Shown: positions 16,574 through 25,567, counted from the first letter of the stretch. The stretch: 64,000 bases of DNA from Thermoguttaceae bacterium (GCA_028695965.1 JAQVHZ010000001.1:62001-126000); one strand, 5' to 3'. The notes: a model not told the origin generated them from the letters alone. Numbers and translations are program-made.

Positions 16574-17466
16574 CTAATGAATTCCTCCTTATCGTCGTCG
16601 GCGTAAGTACCGATCAGCGGATCGACGCCAAATTCGGTTCCGGCGACAAATCCGAAATGTTCTTTCGCGGCGTCGGACACAGTCAAATTGAGCAGGTCCA
16701 ATTCAATTCCGGCGGGGCACGCCGAGGCGCACGCGCCGCAGCCGACGCAGCGTCCGGCAAGGTGGAACGCGCGAAGGATGTTCCACGCGAAATTCCCTTT
16801 GAGGGACGCGGACGTGTCGATGCGCGTCGGCCGGTTCTTGTCGGCGACGCACCGATTACAGTAGCACATCGGGCAGCTTTGGCGGCACGCGTAGCAGCGC
16901 ACGCAGCGCGAGAACTGCTCGCGCCAATACGCAAACCGTTCTTCGACCGTCATCGCGCGCAGCTTGGCGAGTTTCGCATTGTTGCCCGCGGTCGCGGCGT
17001 TCTGCTCGTTTTTCGCGTCGAGCGCTTCGCCTTCCGCGACGTCGCCGACGACAAGGGTAACGTTTTGCGGCGTGTGTTGGACGCACGTCTCGCACTTGGC
17101 GTAGTATTCGTCGGCGGTCGTTCCGTCCGGCTTCGCTCTTTTGATTCCGGAGCAGACGACCCCGATGATTGTGAGGAGATCGAGGTCGACTTGCGCTTCG
17201 TTAGCGAGCACGACGACGGCGCGCGCGTCGCACGGCTTCACGACGATCCCGATTTTTCCAAACGCTTTGACTTCCGGTCGAGTGAGGTGTACGGCGAGAT
17301 TCTGTCGGCATTCGTCGTTCCAAACGATCTGCTCGACGTCGTCCGGGGACGTAACGAATACGGCTCCAACGGCGCCGTCGACGCCGACGCGCCCATACCC
17401 GATCGCGACGTCGATTTCCTGCTTTTCCAGCAGCTCTCGAATCGCGTTTCTAAGTTCGTTTTCCAT
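16570..17466 (-). CDS. flxC: Iron-sulfur subunit, FlxC-like
   Basis: 298 residues. The N-terminal half is a FrhB/sulfhydrogenase-like domain (VVKPCDARAVVVLANEAQV). A cysteine-rich set follows, CVRCYACRQSCPMCYCNRC (~185-205), and a classic CVGCGACASACPAG cluster (~243-256), enough for at least two 4Fe-4S clusters. It is a predicted electron-transfer partner of flxB and shares a four-base overlap with it. The 91 bases separating it from flxD hold an imperfect AAGAGCC/GGCTCTT hairpin. Without biochemical data the exact division of labour among the Flx subunits is inferred from gene order. Confidence 0.75.
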   Translation of the reverse strand: MENELRNAIRELLEKQEIDVAIGYGRVGVDGAVGAVFVTSPDDVEQIVWNDECRQNLAVHLTRPEVKAFGKIGIVVKPCDARAVVVLANEAQVDLDLLTIIGVVCSGIKRAKPDGTTADEYYAKCETCVQHTPQNVTLVVGDVAEGEALDAKNEQNAATAGNNAKLAKLRAMTVEERFAYWREQFSRCVRCYACRQSCPMCYCNRCVADKNRPTRIDTSASLKGNFAWNILRAFHLAGRCVGCGACASACPAGIELDLLNLTVSDAAKEHFGFVAGTEFGVDPLIGTYADDDKEEFIR

Positions 17467-17557
17467 ATTTGCTATCGTTTATAATCGTTAATTGATATTT
17501 CAGTGAAGAGCCCGTATCGCATTGCGCGGCTCTTGCGCCGCGCGGCGGCGATAAGGC

Positions 17558-18007
17558 TCAGGCTTCGGCGACGATCGACTGATATTCTTCGTACGGCCCC
17601 ATTTCGCGCGTCTTTTCGACGATTTCGGTTACGAGGCTTTGGAACTTCGCGCCTTCAGCGGCGGAGATCCACGAGAAGTAGACGCGATTCGTGTCGACGC
17701 CGACCGTGTCGAGCAGTTCGCGGAAGAGGTTCCAGCGCCGGCGCGCATGGAAGTTGCCCGCCGTATAGTGGCAGTCGCCGGGGTGACAGCCGGAAACCAA
17801 GACGGCGTCGGCGCCGATTTCAAACGCTTTAACGATCAGGTTAAAGTCGACGCGGCCCGTGCATGGCAAACGAATGATTCGAACGTTTGCAGGATATTCT
17901 AAGCGGTTCGTACCGGCCAGGTCGGCTCCGAGGTACGTACACCAGTTACAGACGAAAGCCACGATCTTCGGTTCGAAAGCGTCTGTATTCTTCGGTTCGG
18001 AATTCAT
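17558..18007 (-). CDS. mvhD: MvhD/FlxD 2Fe-2S electron-transfer subunit
   Basis: 149 residues, typical for MvhD (hydrogenase delta subunit family). The conserved cysteines are in place: CNWCTYLGADLAG near the N-terminus, LPCTGRV, and VSGCHPGDCHY. This small protein binds a 2Fe-2S cluster and connects an electron-input module (Flx, hydrogenase or formate dehydrogenase) to HdrA. AAAGGGGAT stands just before the ATG. It lies directly between hdrA and the flx genes, as the model predicts. Confidence 0.9.
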   Translation of the reverse strand: MNSEPKNTDAFEPKIVAFVCNWCTYLGADLAGTNRLEYPANVRIIRLPCTGRVDFNLIVKAFEIGADAVLVSGCHPGDCHYTAGNFHARRRWNLFRELLDTVGVDTNRVYFSWISAAEGAKFQSLVTEIVEKTREMGPYEEYQSIVAEA

Positions 18008-18082
18008 AAAATCCCCTTTCTATTTATTACACGCGCAGGGGACCGCAAACGGGCGGCTCCGGCGCAACGCTTTGACCGCAGA

Positions 18083-20110
18083 TCAGTCGAGCAGCGACTC
18101 CAGCTGAGCGTAGACTTGATCGTCGGTGAATCCAATAAGGTCGACGGACTTCGACGGACAGACGGCGACGCACGTGCCGCACCCCATGCACAAGCCGGGG
18201 TTGACGCGCGACGTCATCTTGACGAGATTACCCTTGCGATCGCAAATTTCCTCGATGGAGATCGCGTTGTACGGACACGCTTTCACACACGCGCCGCACG
18301 CCGCGCATAGCCTTTCGTCGACGGTCGCAATTTCCGGCTCGCGGGTCAGGTACGGCTGACTCAGCATGATGAGCGCCTTGCCCGCGGCGGCGGTCGCTTG
18401 GGCGACCGTTTCTGGAATATCTTTTGGACCTTGGCACGCGCCGCATACGAAGACGCCGGCGGCGTTCGTCTCGACCGGTCGGAGCTTCGGGTGCGATTCG
18501 CTCAGGAACCCGTATCCGTCGTAGCCGACCGAGAGCTTTTGCGCAAGGGAAGTAACGCCCGAGCTCGGGAGCATAGCGTTGGCCAAGACGACCATATCGG
18601 CGTCGACGACGCACGGTTTGCCGGTCAGGGTGTCCGCGCCGTAGCAGCGGCATTTCTTAACGCCGTCGACCATGACTTCTTCGATCTTGGAGACGCGGCC
18701 TCGGTGGTATTGGGCGTCGTCCTGCTCGATCGCGCGGCGCACGAACTCGTCGTACATCTTGCCGCCGGATCGAATATCCATGTAGAAGACGTGCGCTTCG
18801 CCGTCGTGAACCTTATGCTTGAAGAGCATCGTGTGCTTGGCGGTATACATACAGCAGATCTTCGAGCAGTAGGTTATCCCCTTGGCGTTGTCGCGCGAGC
18901 CCGTGCATTGGATGAAGACGACCGTCTTGGGGGTCATGCCGTCGGACGGGCGTTTCGGCTCGCCGCCGGTCGGGCCGGACGCGGAGATGATGCGCTCGAA
19001 CTGCAAGGAGTCGATAACGTCCTTGTATTTGCCGTAGCCGTATTCGCCGTAGCCCTGGAGCTTCGGATTCTCTTGTTCTTTGGTAATCTGATAGAGCTTG
19101 TAGCCGGTGGCGACGATGACCGCGCCGACTTCGTATTCGACGAGTTCGTCTTTGTCGTGGAAGTTAATAGCGTCCGTGCCGCATTGCTTCAGGCAGATAC
19201 CGCAAAGTTCCTTGCCCTTCTTCATACTTTGGAGCCGCAAGCAATTGTCGGCGTCGATGACCGGGCGCGCGGGGACCGCTTGCGGGAACGGGATATAGAT
19301 CGCGGTGCGGTTGCCAAGCCCGTAGTCGAACGCGTTCGGAACCTTTTTAGGACATTTGTTCCAGCAGGAACCGCAGCCCGTGCATTTTGCTATGTCGACG
19401 TAACGCGCTTTTTTACGGACAGTTACTTTGAAGTTGCCGACATAGCCGTCGACTTTTTCAACTTCCGAATAGGTCAGCAGTTCGATGTTCGGATGTTGAC
19501 CGACTTCGACCATGCGCGGGGTCAGAATGCATTGCGAGCAGTCGAGGGTCGGGAAGGTTTCGGAGAGCCCTGCCATCTTGCCGCCGACGGACGGCTCGCG
19601 TTCGACGAGAATCACTTCGACGCCCCCCGCGGCCAGGTCGAGCGCCGCTTGAATGCCTGCCACGCCCGCGCCAATCACCATGGCGCGCTTAGTTACCGGC
19701 ACTTTAATCGGTTCGAGCGCGGCGTTGCGGCGCACCTTCGCAACCGCCATGCCGATGAGCTCGATCGCCTTTGCCGTCGCGACTTCTTTATCGGTATGGA
19801 CCCACGAGCACTGCTCGCGGATGTTCGCCATTTCTACCAGATAAGGGTTGACGCCCGCTAACTCGACCGTTTTGCGGAACGTATTGAGGTGCATATGCGG
19901 AGAGCAGCTTGCGACGACGACGCCAGTCAATCCGAGTTCTTTGATCTTGCTAGCGATCAACGATTGGCCCGGTTCGCTGCACATGTACTTGTAGTCCATA
20001 CTGCAGGCGACGCCCGGCAGTTTCGAAATCGCTTCGGAAACCGCTTCAACGTCGACGTTACGAGCGATGTTCTCGCCGCACCAACATGTAAAAACGCCAA
20101 TCTTTGCCAT
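18083..20110 (-). CDS. hdrA: Heterodisulfide reductase subunit A, bifurcating flavoprotein
   Basis: 675 residues, the usual length. Features in order: an N-terminal HdrA domain with conserved Cys (C9, C11, C36, C44, C69, C101); an FAD/NAD-binding domain with GAGVAG (147-152) and the LDCSQCILTPRM signature; an inserted cluster site CTGCGSCWNKCPKK; CGICLKQCGTDAI; and a C-terminal pair CAACGACVKACPYN and CMGCGTCVAVCPSKS. HdrA is the site of flavin-based electron bifurcation, splitting electron pairs between ferredoxin and HdrB. No selenocysteine codon is needed. Its ATG begins directly after the stop codon of the upstream secreted-protein gene, so expression of the two is probably coupled. Confidence 0.93.
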   Translation of the reverse strand: MAKIGVFTCWCGENIARNVDVEAVSEAISKLPGVACSMDYKYMCSEPGQSLIASKIKELGLTGVVVASCSPHMHLNTFRKTVELAGVNPYLVEMANIREQCSWVHTDKEVATAKAIELIGMAVAKVRRNAALEPIKVPVTKRAMVIGAGVAGIQAALDLAAGGVEVILVEREPSVGGKMAGLSETFPTLDCSQCILTPRMVEVGQHPNIELLTYSEVEKVDGYVGNFKVTVRKKARYVDIAKCTGCGSCWNKCPKKVPNAFDYGLGNRTAIYIPFPQAVPARPVIDADNCLRLQSMKKGKELCGICLKQCGTDAINFHDKDELVEYEVGAVIVATGYKLYQITKEQENPKLQGYGEYGYGKYKDVIDSLQFERIISASGPTGGEPKRPSDGMTPKTVVFIQCTGSRDNAKGITYCSKICCMYTAKHTMLFKHKVHDGEAHVFYMDIRSGGKMYDEFVRRAIEQDDAQYHRGRVSKIEEVMVDGVKKCRCYGADTLTGKPCVVDADMVVLANAMLPSSGVTSLAQKLSVGYDGYGFLSESHPKLRPVETNAAGVFVCGACQGPKDIPETVAQATAAAGKALIMLSQPYLTREPEIATVDERLCAACGACVKACPYNAISIEEICDRKGNLVKMTSRVNPGLCMGCGTCVAVCPSKSVDLIGFTDDQVYAQLESLLD

Positions 20111-21025
20111 TTATCTTTGTCCCGTTGGGGTGTTTAAACTTGCAATAAATTCGTCCCAAAGTTCTTGGCACGTCTTATCATATTCACTGACGACAAATCG
20201 TTCGACGCTTCCGCGCGATCGGAAGACGCCGTGAATCTTCTTGATGAATTCGGGGTCGACGTTGCGGACGATCCAGTCGAAATAGGTCGCCGTAATTCCG
20301 TAGCTGTCGGTATATTTCGAGCGCTCCGGGTCGACGCGCCAACGGTTCTTCGAGCGCGCTTCGGTAATATAGTAGCGAATGTAGTCGGTCAAGCCTTCCA
20401 TCGCCCACGCTTCGCGGCAGCGAGGATACGCTTGCGCGACGTGCGTCGTCTCATGGACGACTAAGCCAAAATCGAGCGGATTGCGCTTGATGTAGCGGCT
20501 CGACACGGTGATCGTGCGTCCCGACGCGTGCGCGACGCCGTCCATGTCTTTGAAGACCAACTTAATCGTGAAATCGTCGGGGATCTGGTCGACCGCCTCT
20601 TCGCCGTCGAGCATGGCGACGATCTTCGGGTACCAGTAGAGGACGCGGCTCTTAGCGCGCTCTGCCCATTCGGCGGCGTCGGGCGCTTCGGTAACGTCGA
20701 TCTCAACGTTGATCGTCTTCTTCGGGATCTCTCCAAGTTGGTTCCACGCTTCTTCGACGATCGGGCGCGCCTCTTCGGGGAACCGAGTCAGAGGCTCAAA
20801 CGCGTCGATCTCGACTTTTTCGCCGTCGATTTCAAGGGTCGCAAACGCCGCTTCTTGACCGACCTTTTGAATAACGATCGCGCCGCCGGACGGAAGCTCT
20901 TTTTCTATTTTGACCGTGTCCTTTTCGGGACCGTCGGCGTTTTGAGCATACGCTTGCGAGAAGCATAAGCACGCAAGCGCGCTTAACGCCCAAACGCACA
21001 GTTTCGCATAAAACGTCTTTTTCAT
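20111..21025 (-). CDS. Secreted HExxH protein of the basic-secretory-protein family
   Basis: 304 residues from the ATG at 21025. The frame is open to 21433, but that extension lies inside the neighbouring isomerase gene and is discounted. A signal peptide (MKKTFYAKLCVWALSALACLCF...AYA) is followed by an acidic linker (~25-95). A domain resembling plant/bacterial basic secretory proteins (peptidase-like, PF04450 type) comes next, with the putative zinc site H191-E-T-T-H195 and the family context AWAMEGLTDYIRYY. It probably acts in the periplasm or outside the cell as a metallopeptidase. It is embedded between hdrB and hdrA, and its stop codon touches the hdrA ATG. A secreted peptidase there is unexpected. 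Confidence 0.7.
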   Translation of the reverse strand: MKKTFYAKLCVWALSALACLCFSQAYAQNADGPEKDTVKIEKELPSGGAIVIQKVGQEAAFATLEIDGEKVEIDAFEPLTRFPEEARPIVEEAWNQLGEIPKKTINVEIDVTEAPDAAEWAERAKSRVLYWYPKIVAMLDGEEAVDQIPDDFTIKLVFKDMDGVAHASGRTITVSSRYIKRNPLDFGLVVHETTHVAQAYPRCREAWAMEGLTDYIRYYITEARSKNRWRVDPERSKYTDSYGITATYFDWIVRNVDPEFIKKIHGVFRSRGSVERFVVSEYDKTCQELWDEFIASLNTPTGQR

Positions 21026-21089
21026 CACGTTCTCAATATGTTCTGTTCGGAGCCGCGTAAACGGCTTGCCGATTAATATTAGGGCTCGC

Positions 21090-22067
21090 TCAGAAGTAAA
21101 GATGCTCGCGCAGGAGCGCCAAGCTCTTCGGAACGCCGGTATCGGGACTCTCGCGCCCTTCAAATTCAAGGGAGACGTATCCGCGGTAGTTGTACTTGCG
21201 GAAGAGCTCGCCGATCTTCGCGTAATCGAGCGGAAGTTCGTACCAGACGCCGCCCCCGAAATAGGTCTTCGCTTGAACGAAATTTGCGCGAGGCGCAAGC
21301 GCTTCGATCTGTTCCATCGTGTCGTCGAGGAAGTTGCCGGTATCGAGCATACAGCCGAGCCAAGGCGAATCGACCGCGTCAAGGATCCGGAGCACGCCTT
21401 TAGCGGTGCGCGCCATGCCCCAGTGGTTTTCAAGGCAGAGCATCACGCCGCGCGCTTCAGCGTACGGAACAAGCTCTTCAAACGCGGCGACGCACCAGCC
21501 GAACGCGTCGTCGTCGGTGTAGCCGGGCAGCGGATTTTCAATGCCGCGATGTTCCATCAAAGCGTCGAACGAGCCCCGCGTGTCCCAGCGGCCCGTATTG
21601 ACGCGCAGCGCCGGGATCCCCATTTCGTTGGCGACGTCGATACTGTGCTTCGTCTTGGCGATATTCCTTTTGCGTTCGGACTCGTCGGGCCGCACAAAGG
21701 TCTGGTGCGTCGACATACAGCAGATCGGAATGCCGCATTTGAACGCTTCGCGGCGAAGAGTATGCAGATACGCTAAGTCGGCGCGGTCGAGCTGCTGTTC
21801 GAGAACTTCAAAGGCGTCGAATCCGAGTTCGGCGGCTTTGTAGAGGCATTGGTCCATCGGCGCGGAAACATTTCTGTCGAAATGCCAGAAGGAATAGCTC
21901 GACACAGAAATCAAATTGCCGCGGCGCGCGCCGGACGCCTGCGGCGCGTCTTGCGCGCCAGCCGACGAACCAAGGGCGGGAACTGCGGCAGATCCGAGCG
22001 CAGCGGCGGCTGCCGAGCGGAAAAATGAACGTCGATCAACCTTGTGCGATTCGTCGTTTCGTTTCAT
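21090..22067 (-). CDS. Tat-exported sugar phosphate isomerase/epimerase-like protein
   Basis: 325 residues. The N-terminus has a twin-arginine signal (DRRSFFRSAAAAALG...SSAGAQDA). The rest is a xylose-isomerase-like/AP-endonuclease-2 TIM barrel. Metal-ligand candidates occur in order: Glu in VMLCLENHWG, Asp and His-type positions in GCMLDTGNFLDD, and Glu in GYVSLEFEG near the C-terminus. Exported members are common in planctomycetes, but their substrates are mostly unknown. AGGAG lies seven bases before the ATG. It is 30 bases after hdrB and 64 before the HExxH gene, on the same strand, so it is probably in the hdr operon. Confidence 0.8.
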   Translation of the reverse strand: MKRNDESHKVDRRSFFRSAAAAALGSAAVPALGSSAGAQDAPQASGARRGNLISVSSYSFWHFDRNVSAPMDQCLYKAAELGFDAFEVLEQQLDRADLAYLHTLRREAFKCGIPICCMSTHQTFVRPDESERKRNIAKTKHSIDVANEMGIPALRVNTGRWDTRGSFDALMEHRGIENPLPGYTDDDAFGWCVAAFEELVPYAEARGVMLCLENHWGMARTAKGVLRILDAVDSPWLGCMLDTGNFLDDTMEQIEALAPRANFVQAKTYFGGGVWYELPLDYAKIGELFRKYNYRGYVSLEFEGRESPDTGVPKSLALLREHLYF

Positions 22068-22097
22068 TGATTCGCTCCTTTTGATAAACGCCTCAGA

Positions 22098-22955
22098 TCA
22101 CGCTTCTTTCATTTCTTTTGGAATCGAAACGAAACGCTTGCCAAAGCCGAGTTGTTTTCCTTTGATTCCAAGCGCCATCGAGACAAGGTCGGACAGATAG
22201 AAGATCGGAACGTCTTTAGTGAGGCCGAGCTTCTTCGCGTCCGCTTGACGCATATCGAGGTTCACTTGGCACATCGGGCACGCGACGACAACGCAGTTCG
22301 CGCCATGGTCGATCGCGTCTTGGAGAATCTTGTACGACTGTTCGGCGACGCCCTGTTCGTCGCAGAGCGTCAAGCCGGCGCCGCAGCAGACCGTCTTGCT
22401 GTTCCATTCGACGGGCTCGGCGCCGAGCTTCGCGAGAAGTTCTTCCATCGAGGTCGGGTCTTCGGGATCGTCGAATTTCAAGGTCTTCGGCGGCCTCGTC
22501 AAGAGACATCCGTAATAGCACGCGGGCTTAAACGCGTCGAGTTTGCCAGTCGCTTTTTCGGCGATGACGTCGTACCCCACCTCTTGGAAGACTTGGACGA
22601 GGTTCCAGACGTCGACGGCGCCGCTCAAGGGCGTTTCGACGATCTCTTCCATTTCCTTGCGGCGCTCAGGGCTCGCCTGAATTTCGTCGCTCGCTTTTTT
22701 CAGCTCCATCGAGCACATTGGACACGGCGCAAAGACCTGCTTGAGCTTCATCTTTTCGGCAATGCCAAGGTTGCGCGCCGGTAATGCGACCGACAATTTA
22801 TGATTGATCGAGTGCGCGGCGGTTGCTCCGCAGCAGATCCAGTCGTCGAGTTCGTCCAACTGAACGTCCAACGCTTTCATGCAAGCGCGAACGGAGGTTT
22901 CGTAATCGGCAGAAGAACCGTGCAGCGCGCAGCCTGGATAATATCCGATATTCAT
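22098..22955 (-). CDS. hdrB: Heterodisulfide reductase subunit B
   Basis: 285 residues. It carries two CCG domains that hold the catalytic non-cubane 4Fe-4S clusters. The first is C9, C41-C42, C78 and C81 (C-X31-CC-X35-CXXC); the second is C150, C190-C191, C226 and C229. All are intact, so it should be active. Its natural acceptor in bacteria is not settled; DsrC-like or other disulfides have been proposed, and methanogen CoM-S-S-CoB is not expected here. It is separated from hdrC by 167 bases that contain a terminator-like hairpin, and it leads an operon that continues through two non-redox genes to hdrA and flx. Confidence 0.92.
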   Translation of the reverse strand: MNIGYYPGCALHGSSADYETSVRACMKALDVQLDELDDWICCGATAAHSINHKLSVALPARNLGIAEKMKLKQVFAPCPMCSMELKKASDEIQASPERRKEMEEIVETPLSGAVDVWNLVQVFQEVGYDVIAEKATGKLDAFKPACYYGCLLTRPPKTLKFDDPEDPTSMEELLAKLGAEPVEWNSKTVCCGAGLTLCDEQGVAEQSYKILQDAIDHGANCVVVACPMCQVNLDMRQADAKKLGLTKDVPIFYLSDLVSMALGIKGKQLGFGKRFVSIPKEMKEA

Positions 22956-23076
22956 TTTCCCTAATTATCCTTCCCGTTATTGACTTCCAATCGACGAAAT
23001 ACAAAGAACGGTCAACAGAACTTGGCGCGATTGGAACCGACGTGTAACGCCCCTAGCGTTCAACGACGCTAAACGG

Positions 23077-23108
23077 CAAAAGGAGCGCGGCGCCGCGCCG
23101 TCGCTCCT
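23077..23108 (-). terminator. terminator-like hairpin between hdrC and hdrB
   Basis: AGGAGCG (23081-23087) pairs with CGCTCCT (23102-23108), with an inner CGGCG/CGCCG stem. On the minus strand TTTT follows at once. It lies 15 bases after the hdrC stop codon and about 120 before the hdrB start. It may end the hdrC unit or attenuate the operon. Confidence 0.7.
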
Positions 23109-23122
23109 CCGAACAAACGACG

Positions 23123-23689
23123 TTACAGCTTGACGTCGCACTTGCTGAATATTCGTTTGACAAGATCCTTGTCTTTGACAGGAGAACCGATCGCAAAGTT
23201 CATCTTGCCGCGCTTGAGCATCTTCGTCCCGAGCAAGCCGGTGTTGATAACGTTCATGACGTCAAACCGGCGGAAGAAGTACCGAACTTCGAAATCTGTC
23301 GCCATCTCCACTTCGTTGGTCCGTCCGTTGCGGCGCACGTTGCGCAGAAACGCCTTCTGGAACTCGACGATCTTTGCGGATTCAGGAGACATAGAGTTCG
23401 TCTCAATAGAGATTTGCCGGAACGCGTCGACGACGCTCGACACATTAACCGATTTGGGACAGCGCGCGGAACACGTCAAGCAGGAGAGGCAGCGCCAAAT
23501 AGAATCGGCTCGCGCAGTTTCTAAGATATCGCCAACTTGGGCTGCGCGCATCATTCGCGCGGGGGGCACGTCCATAATCATTCCGCGAGGACACCCCGCC
23601 GTGCATTTGCCGCACTGATAACATTCGCTCAACCGAGTATGCGCCAACTCTTCGACTCGAGCTGTCCAGTCTTGGTTCGGCTTCTCCAT
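23123..23689 (-). CDS. hdrC: Heterodisulfide reductase subunit C
   Basis: 188 residues from the ATG at 23689, which follows a good AGGAGAC site; the longer frame to 23899 is not needed. It has two classic 4Fe-4S sites, CYQCGKCTAGCPRG and CLSCLTCSARCPKS, which pass electrons from HdrA to HdrB. The remainder is helical (EFQKAFLRNVRRNGR), as in other HdrC proteins. It stands first in the gene order, but a terminator-like hairpin follows it, so its level may be set separately from hdrB. A divergent regulator gene starts 453 bases upstream. Confidence 0.9.
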   Translation of the reverse strand: MEKPNQDWTARVEELAHTRLSECYQCGKCTAGCPRGMIMDVPPARMMRAAQVGDILETARADSIWRCLSCLTCSARCPKSVNVSSVVDAFRQISIETNSMSPESAKIVEFQKAFLRNVRRNGRTNEVEMATDFEVRYFFRRFDVMNVINTGLLGTKMLKRGKMNFAIGSPVKDKDLVKRIFSKCDVKL

Positions 23690-23809
23690 ATCCCGTCTCC
23701 TTGGCCAATTCTTTCGTGCAGACGATGAGCCCGATAGAAAAATAACGCGCGCCGGGCTTGTCTCCCTCCGACACGCTTTTCCAATCAGTCTCATATCCCT
23801 ATTTTCTAT

Positions 23810-23838
23810 ATTGGACATATTCGCGTCGACTTTGTCAA
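23810..23838 (-). promoter_or_regulatory. possible hdrC promoter
   Basis: On the minus strand TTGACA (23838-23833) and TCCAAT (23815-23810) are 17 bases apart, giving a leader of about 115 bases. The -35 box is perfect; the -10 box matches four of six bases. Confidence 0.4.
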
Positions 23839-23918
23839 GACGAAATTGCCAATAAGCGCTTGTCTCGCCCATTTTAACATTGCGTCGGGGCAAAAACAAG
23901 TTTTTTGTAAAATATTTA

Positions 23919-23947
23919 TTTCCAGCGACCGAATACTGCTGTATAAT
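23919..23947 (+). promoter_or_regulatory. possible promoter of the BRCT-like/MerR/TPR gene
   Basis: TATAAT at 23942-23947 is perfect; TTTCCA (23919-23924), 17 bases upstream, is a weak -35 box. The AT-rich 23690-24142 intergenic region otherwise shows no gene. Confidence 0.4.
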
Positions 23948-24142
23948 AAAACGCTCAGCGCTCTTTGTCGATCGTATGTTTTCATAATTTCAACAAATAC
24001 ACAAATAGCGTTTGCCCGATACCGTGATATTATCGACTTATTTTTATAAGTCAACCTAAAAATAAAATTTTACTGATTGAACTCCGTTAAATTGCGTCTC
24101 AAACGCAGAAAACGAGTTGCAAATATTCAGCGTCTGGAGACG

Positions 24143-25534
24143 ATGAAGAAGACAAGCGTATATTTTTACGGACCGCTCGGTTCCGCCACGAAACGCGACG
24201 CCGAATATGCCGCGCGCGAGGCCGGCTATCGTCTCGCCTCCTCTTTACAGGACGCGCCCGACGTTATCGTCTTGGGCGAAGGGGCGCCGCTGGCGCAGAC
24301 GCGCGCGGAATTGTCTGCAGAATTCGACGAGTTCTCGCAAGAATCGTTTGAATTGGGACGACTCGACGTCATTTCCGAAAGCGATTTCTTCAAGTTGGCG
24401 CGCGCGCGCGTCGTCGAGATGAACGAGAGCAGGTCCACTGCGCCGAACCATACGCCCGCGGCGACGGCGGAGCTCGTCGGGGTCTCGGTCGCGACAATCC
24501 GCCGCTGGCACAAGCGCGGCTTGCTCGTTCCGATCGATCGGGCGTCGCGTCTTCCGCTCTTCTCGACGCGCGAAGTTCTTGTCGCTAAACGGCTTGTCTT
24601 CTTGTGTTCGACCGGACTTTCCGAGGATTTTGTCGCTCGGCGGCTCTGTGCGTTTCTGCACGAGTCCGAATCGCAAGAGTCGAGCGACGTCGAGAGCGCT
24701 TCGGCAACGCCCCTTTTCTCTTTTGAACGGCGGCTCCCTGAACTGTCGGAAATCGTTTTAAAGACGACCCTTTCGAGCGACGGACGCGACGTTCTGTATC
24801 TCGGAGAGTCGGGACCCGTCGACGTCAGAGGTCAGCGCCGGTTCGACTTTACCGCGTTTCCGACGGACGGCTCGTTCGAAACGCCGACGTCCTCGCAGCT
24901 CTCAGAAGAGGAAGAACAGATCGCGCTCGCCGAACGTCTCGCCGCATGGAACGAGTCGGCGACGAGCGCGACCGGACGGCCCGCCTTCCTCAACTTCTTC
25001 TTGAAAGAGCCGACCGTCAAGCCAGCCGAGCCGGAAGAACCGGCGGCGCCGACGTCCCGCGCGCGAAAGATCGTTCGGCTCTGCCAACAAGCGTGGCGGT
25101 TGGAACGGGAAGGATATTGGGAAGAAGCGGAACGCGTCTACCGTTCCGCCGCGCTCGCAGGCGGGCACGAGCCGGACGTCTGCTACCGGCTCGGCAAGAT
25201 CCTCTTCTTGCTCGGCGACTATTCTGCGGCGCGTGAACGATTTTATTCCGCGCTCGAGCTGGACGAAGATTATGTCGACGCTAAAATTGAACTTGGCAAG
25301 ACCTTTGCGGCGCTCGGCGAATTCGACGACGCGCTCCTCTCCTTCAACGCAGCGCTGACCGCGCGTCCGCAAGACCCCGCCCTGCGCGTCGAATTGGGTA
25401 AGACCTACCTGCGCGTCGACCGAAAAGAAGACGCCGAACGAGAATTCCGAATCGCCATCGAAAATATCGACGACGTCAAACTTGCCGACGACGTCAGAAG
25501 ACTGCTCCTAACCCTTGCATTGAGAGACGAATAG
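24143..25534 (+). CDS. BRCT-like / MerR-type HTH / TPR protein
   Basis: 463 residues from the ATG at 24143, preceded by CTGGAGA. Residues ~1-75 resemble a BRCT fold (VYFYGPLGSATKRDAEYAAR..GYRLA). Residues ~105-180 form a MerR-type winged helix (TAELVGVSVATIRRWHKRGLLVP, then FSTREVLVAKRLVFL). A long acidic linker follows. Residues ~330-460 hold three to four tetratricopeptide repeats (YWEEAERVYRSAALAG, DYSAARERFYSALELD, EFDDALLSFNAAL). The mix suggests a DNA-binding protein that contacts partners through TPRs. Neither ligand nor regulon can be read. It is divergent from hdrC, so regulation of the hdr operon is possible but only inferred. The BRCT assignment is weak. Confidence 0.6.
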   Translation: MKKTSVYFYGPLGSATKRDAEYAAREAGYRLASSLQDAPDVIVLGEGAPLAQTRAELSAEFDEFSQESFELGRLDVISESDFFKLARARVVEMNESRSTAPNHTPAATAELVGVSVATIRRWHKRGLLVPIDRASRLPLFSTREVLVAKRLVFLCSTGLSEDFVARRLCAFLHESESQESSDVESASATPLFSFERRLPELSEIVLKTTLSSDGRDVLYLGESGPVDVRGQRRFDFTAFPTDGSFETPTSSQLSEEEEQIALAERLAAWNESATSATGRPAFLNFFLKEPTVKPAEPEEPAAPTSRARKIVRLCQQAWRLEREGYWEEAERVYRSAALAGGHEPDVCYRLGKILFLLGDYSAARERFYSALELDEDYVDAKIELGKTFAALGEFDDALLSFNAALTARPQDPALRVELGKTYLRVDRKEDAEREFRIAIENIDDVKLADDVRRLLLTLALRDE

Positions 25535-25567
25535 ACTCTGTTCCATTTAAGCGCCAAAGTCCCCGAT

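Noticed and set aside
18398..19861. Plus-strand open frame of 487 codons
   Set aside because: Antisense to hdrA, whose cysteine motifs and family match are decisive.
21026..21433. N-terminal extension of the HExxH secreted protein
   Set aside because: It lies inside the isomerase gene in another frame, has biased Arg/Ser composition, and would bury the signal peptide.
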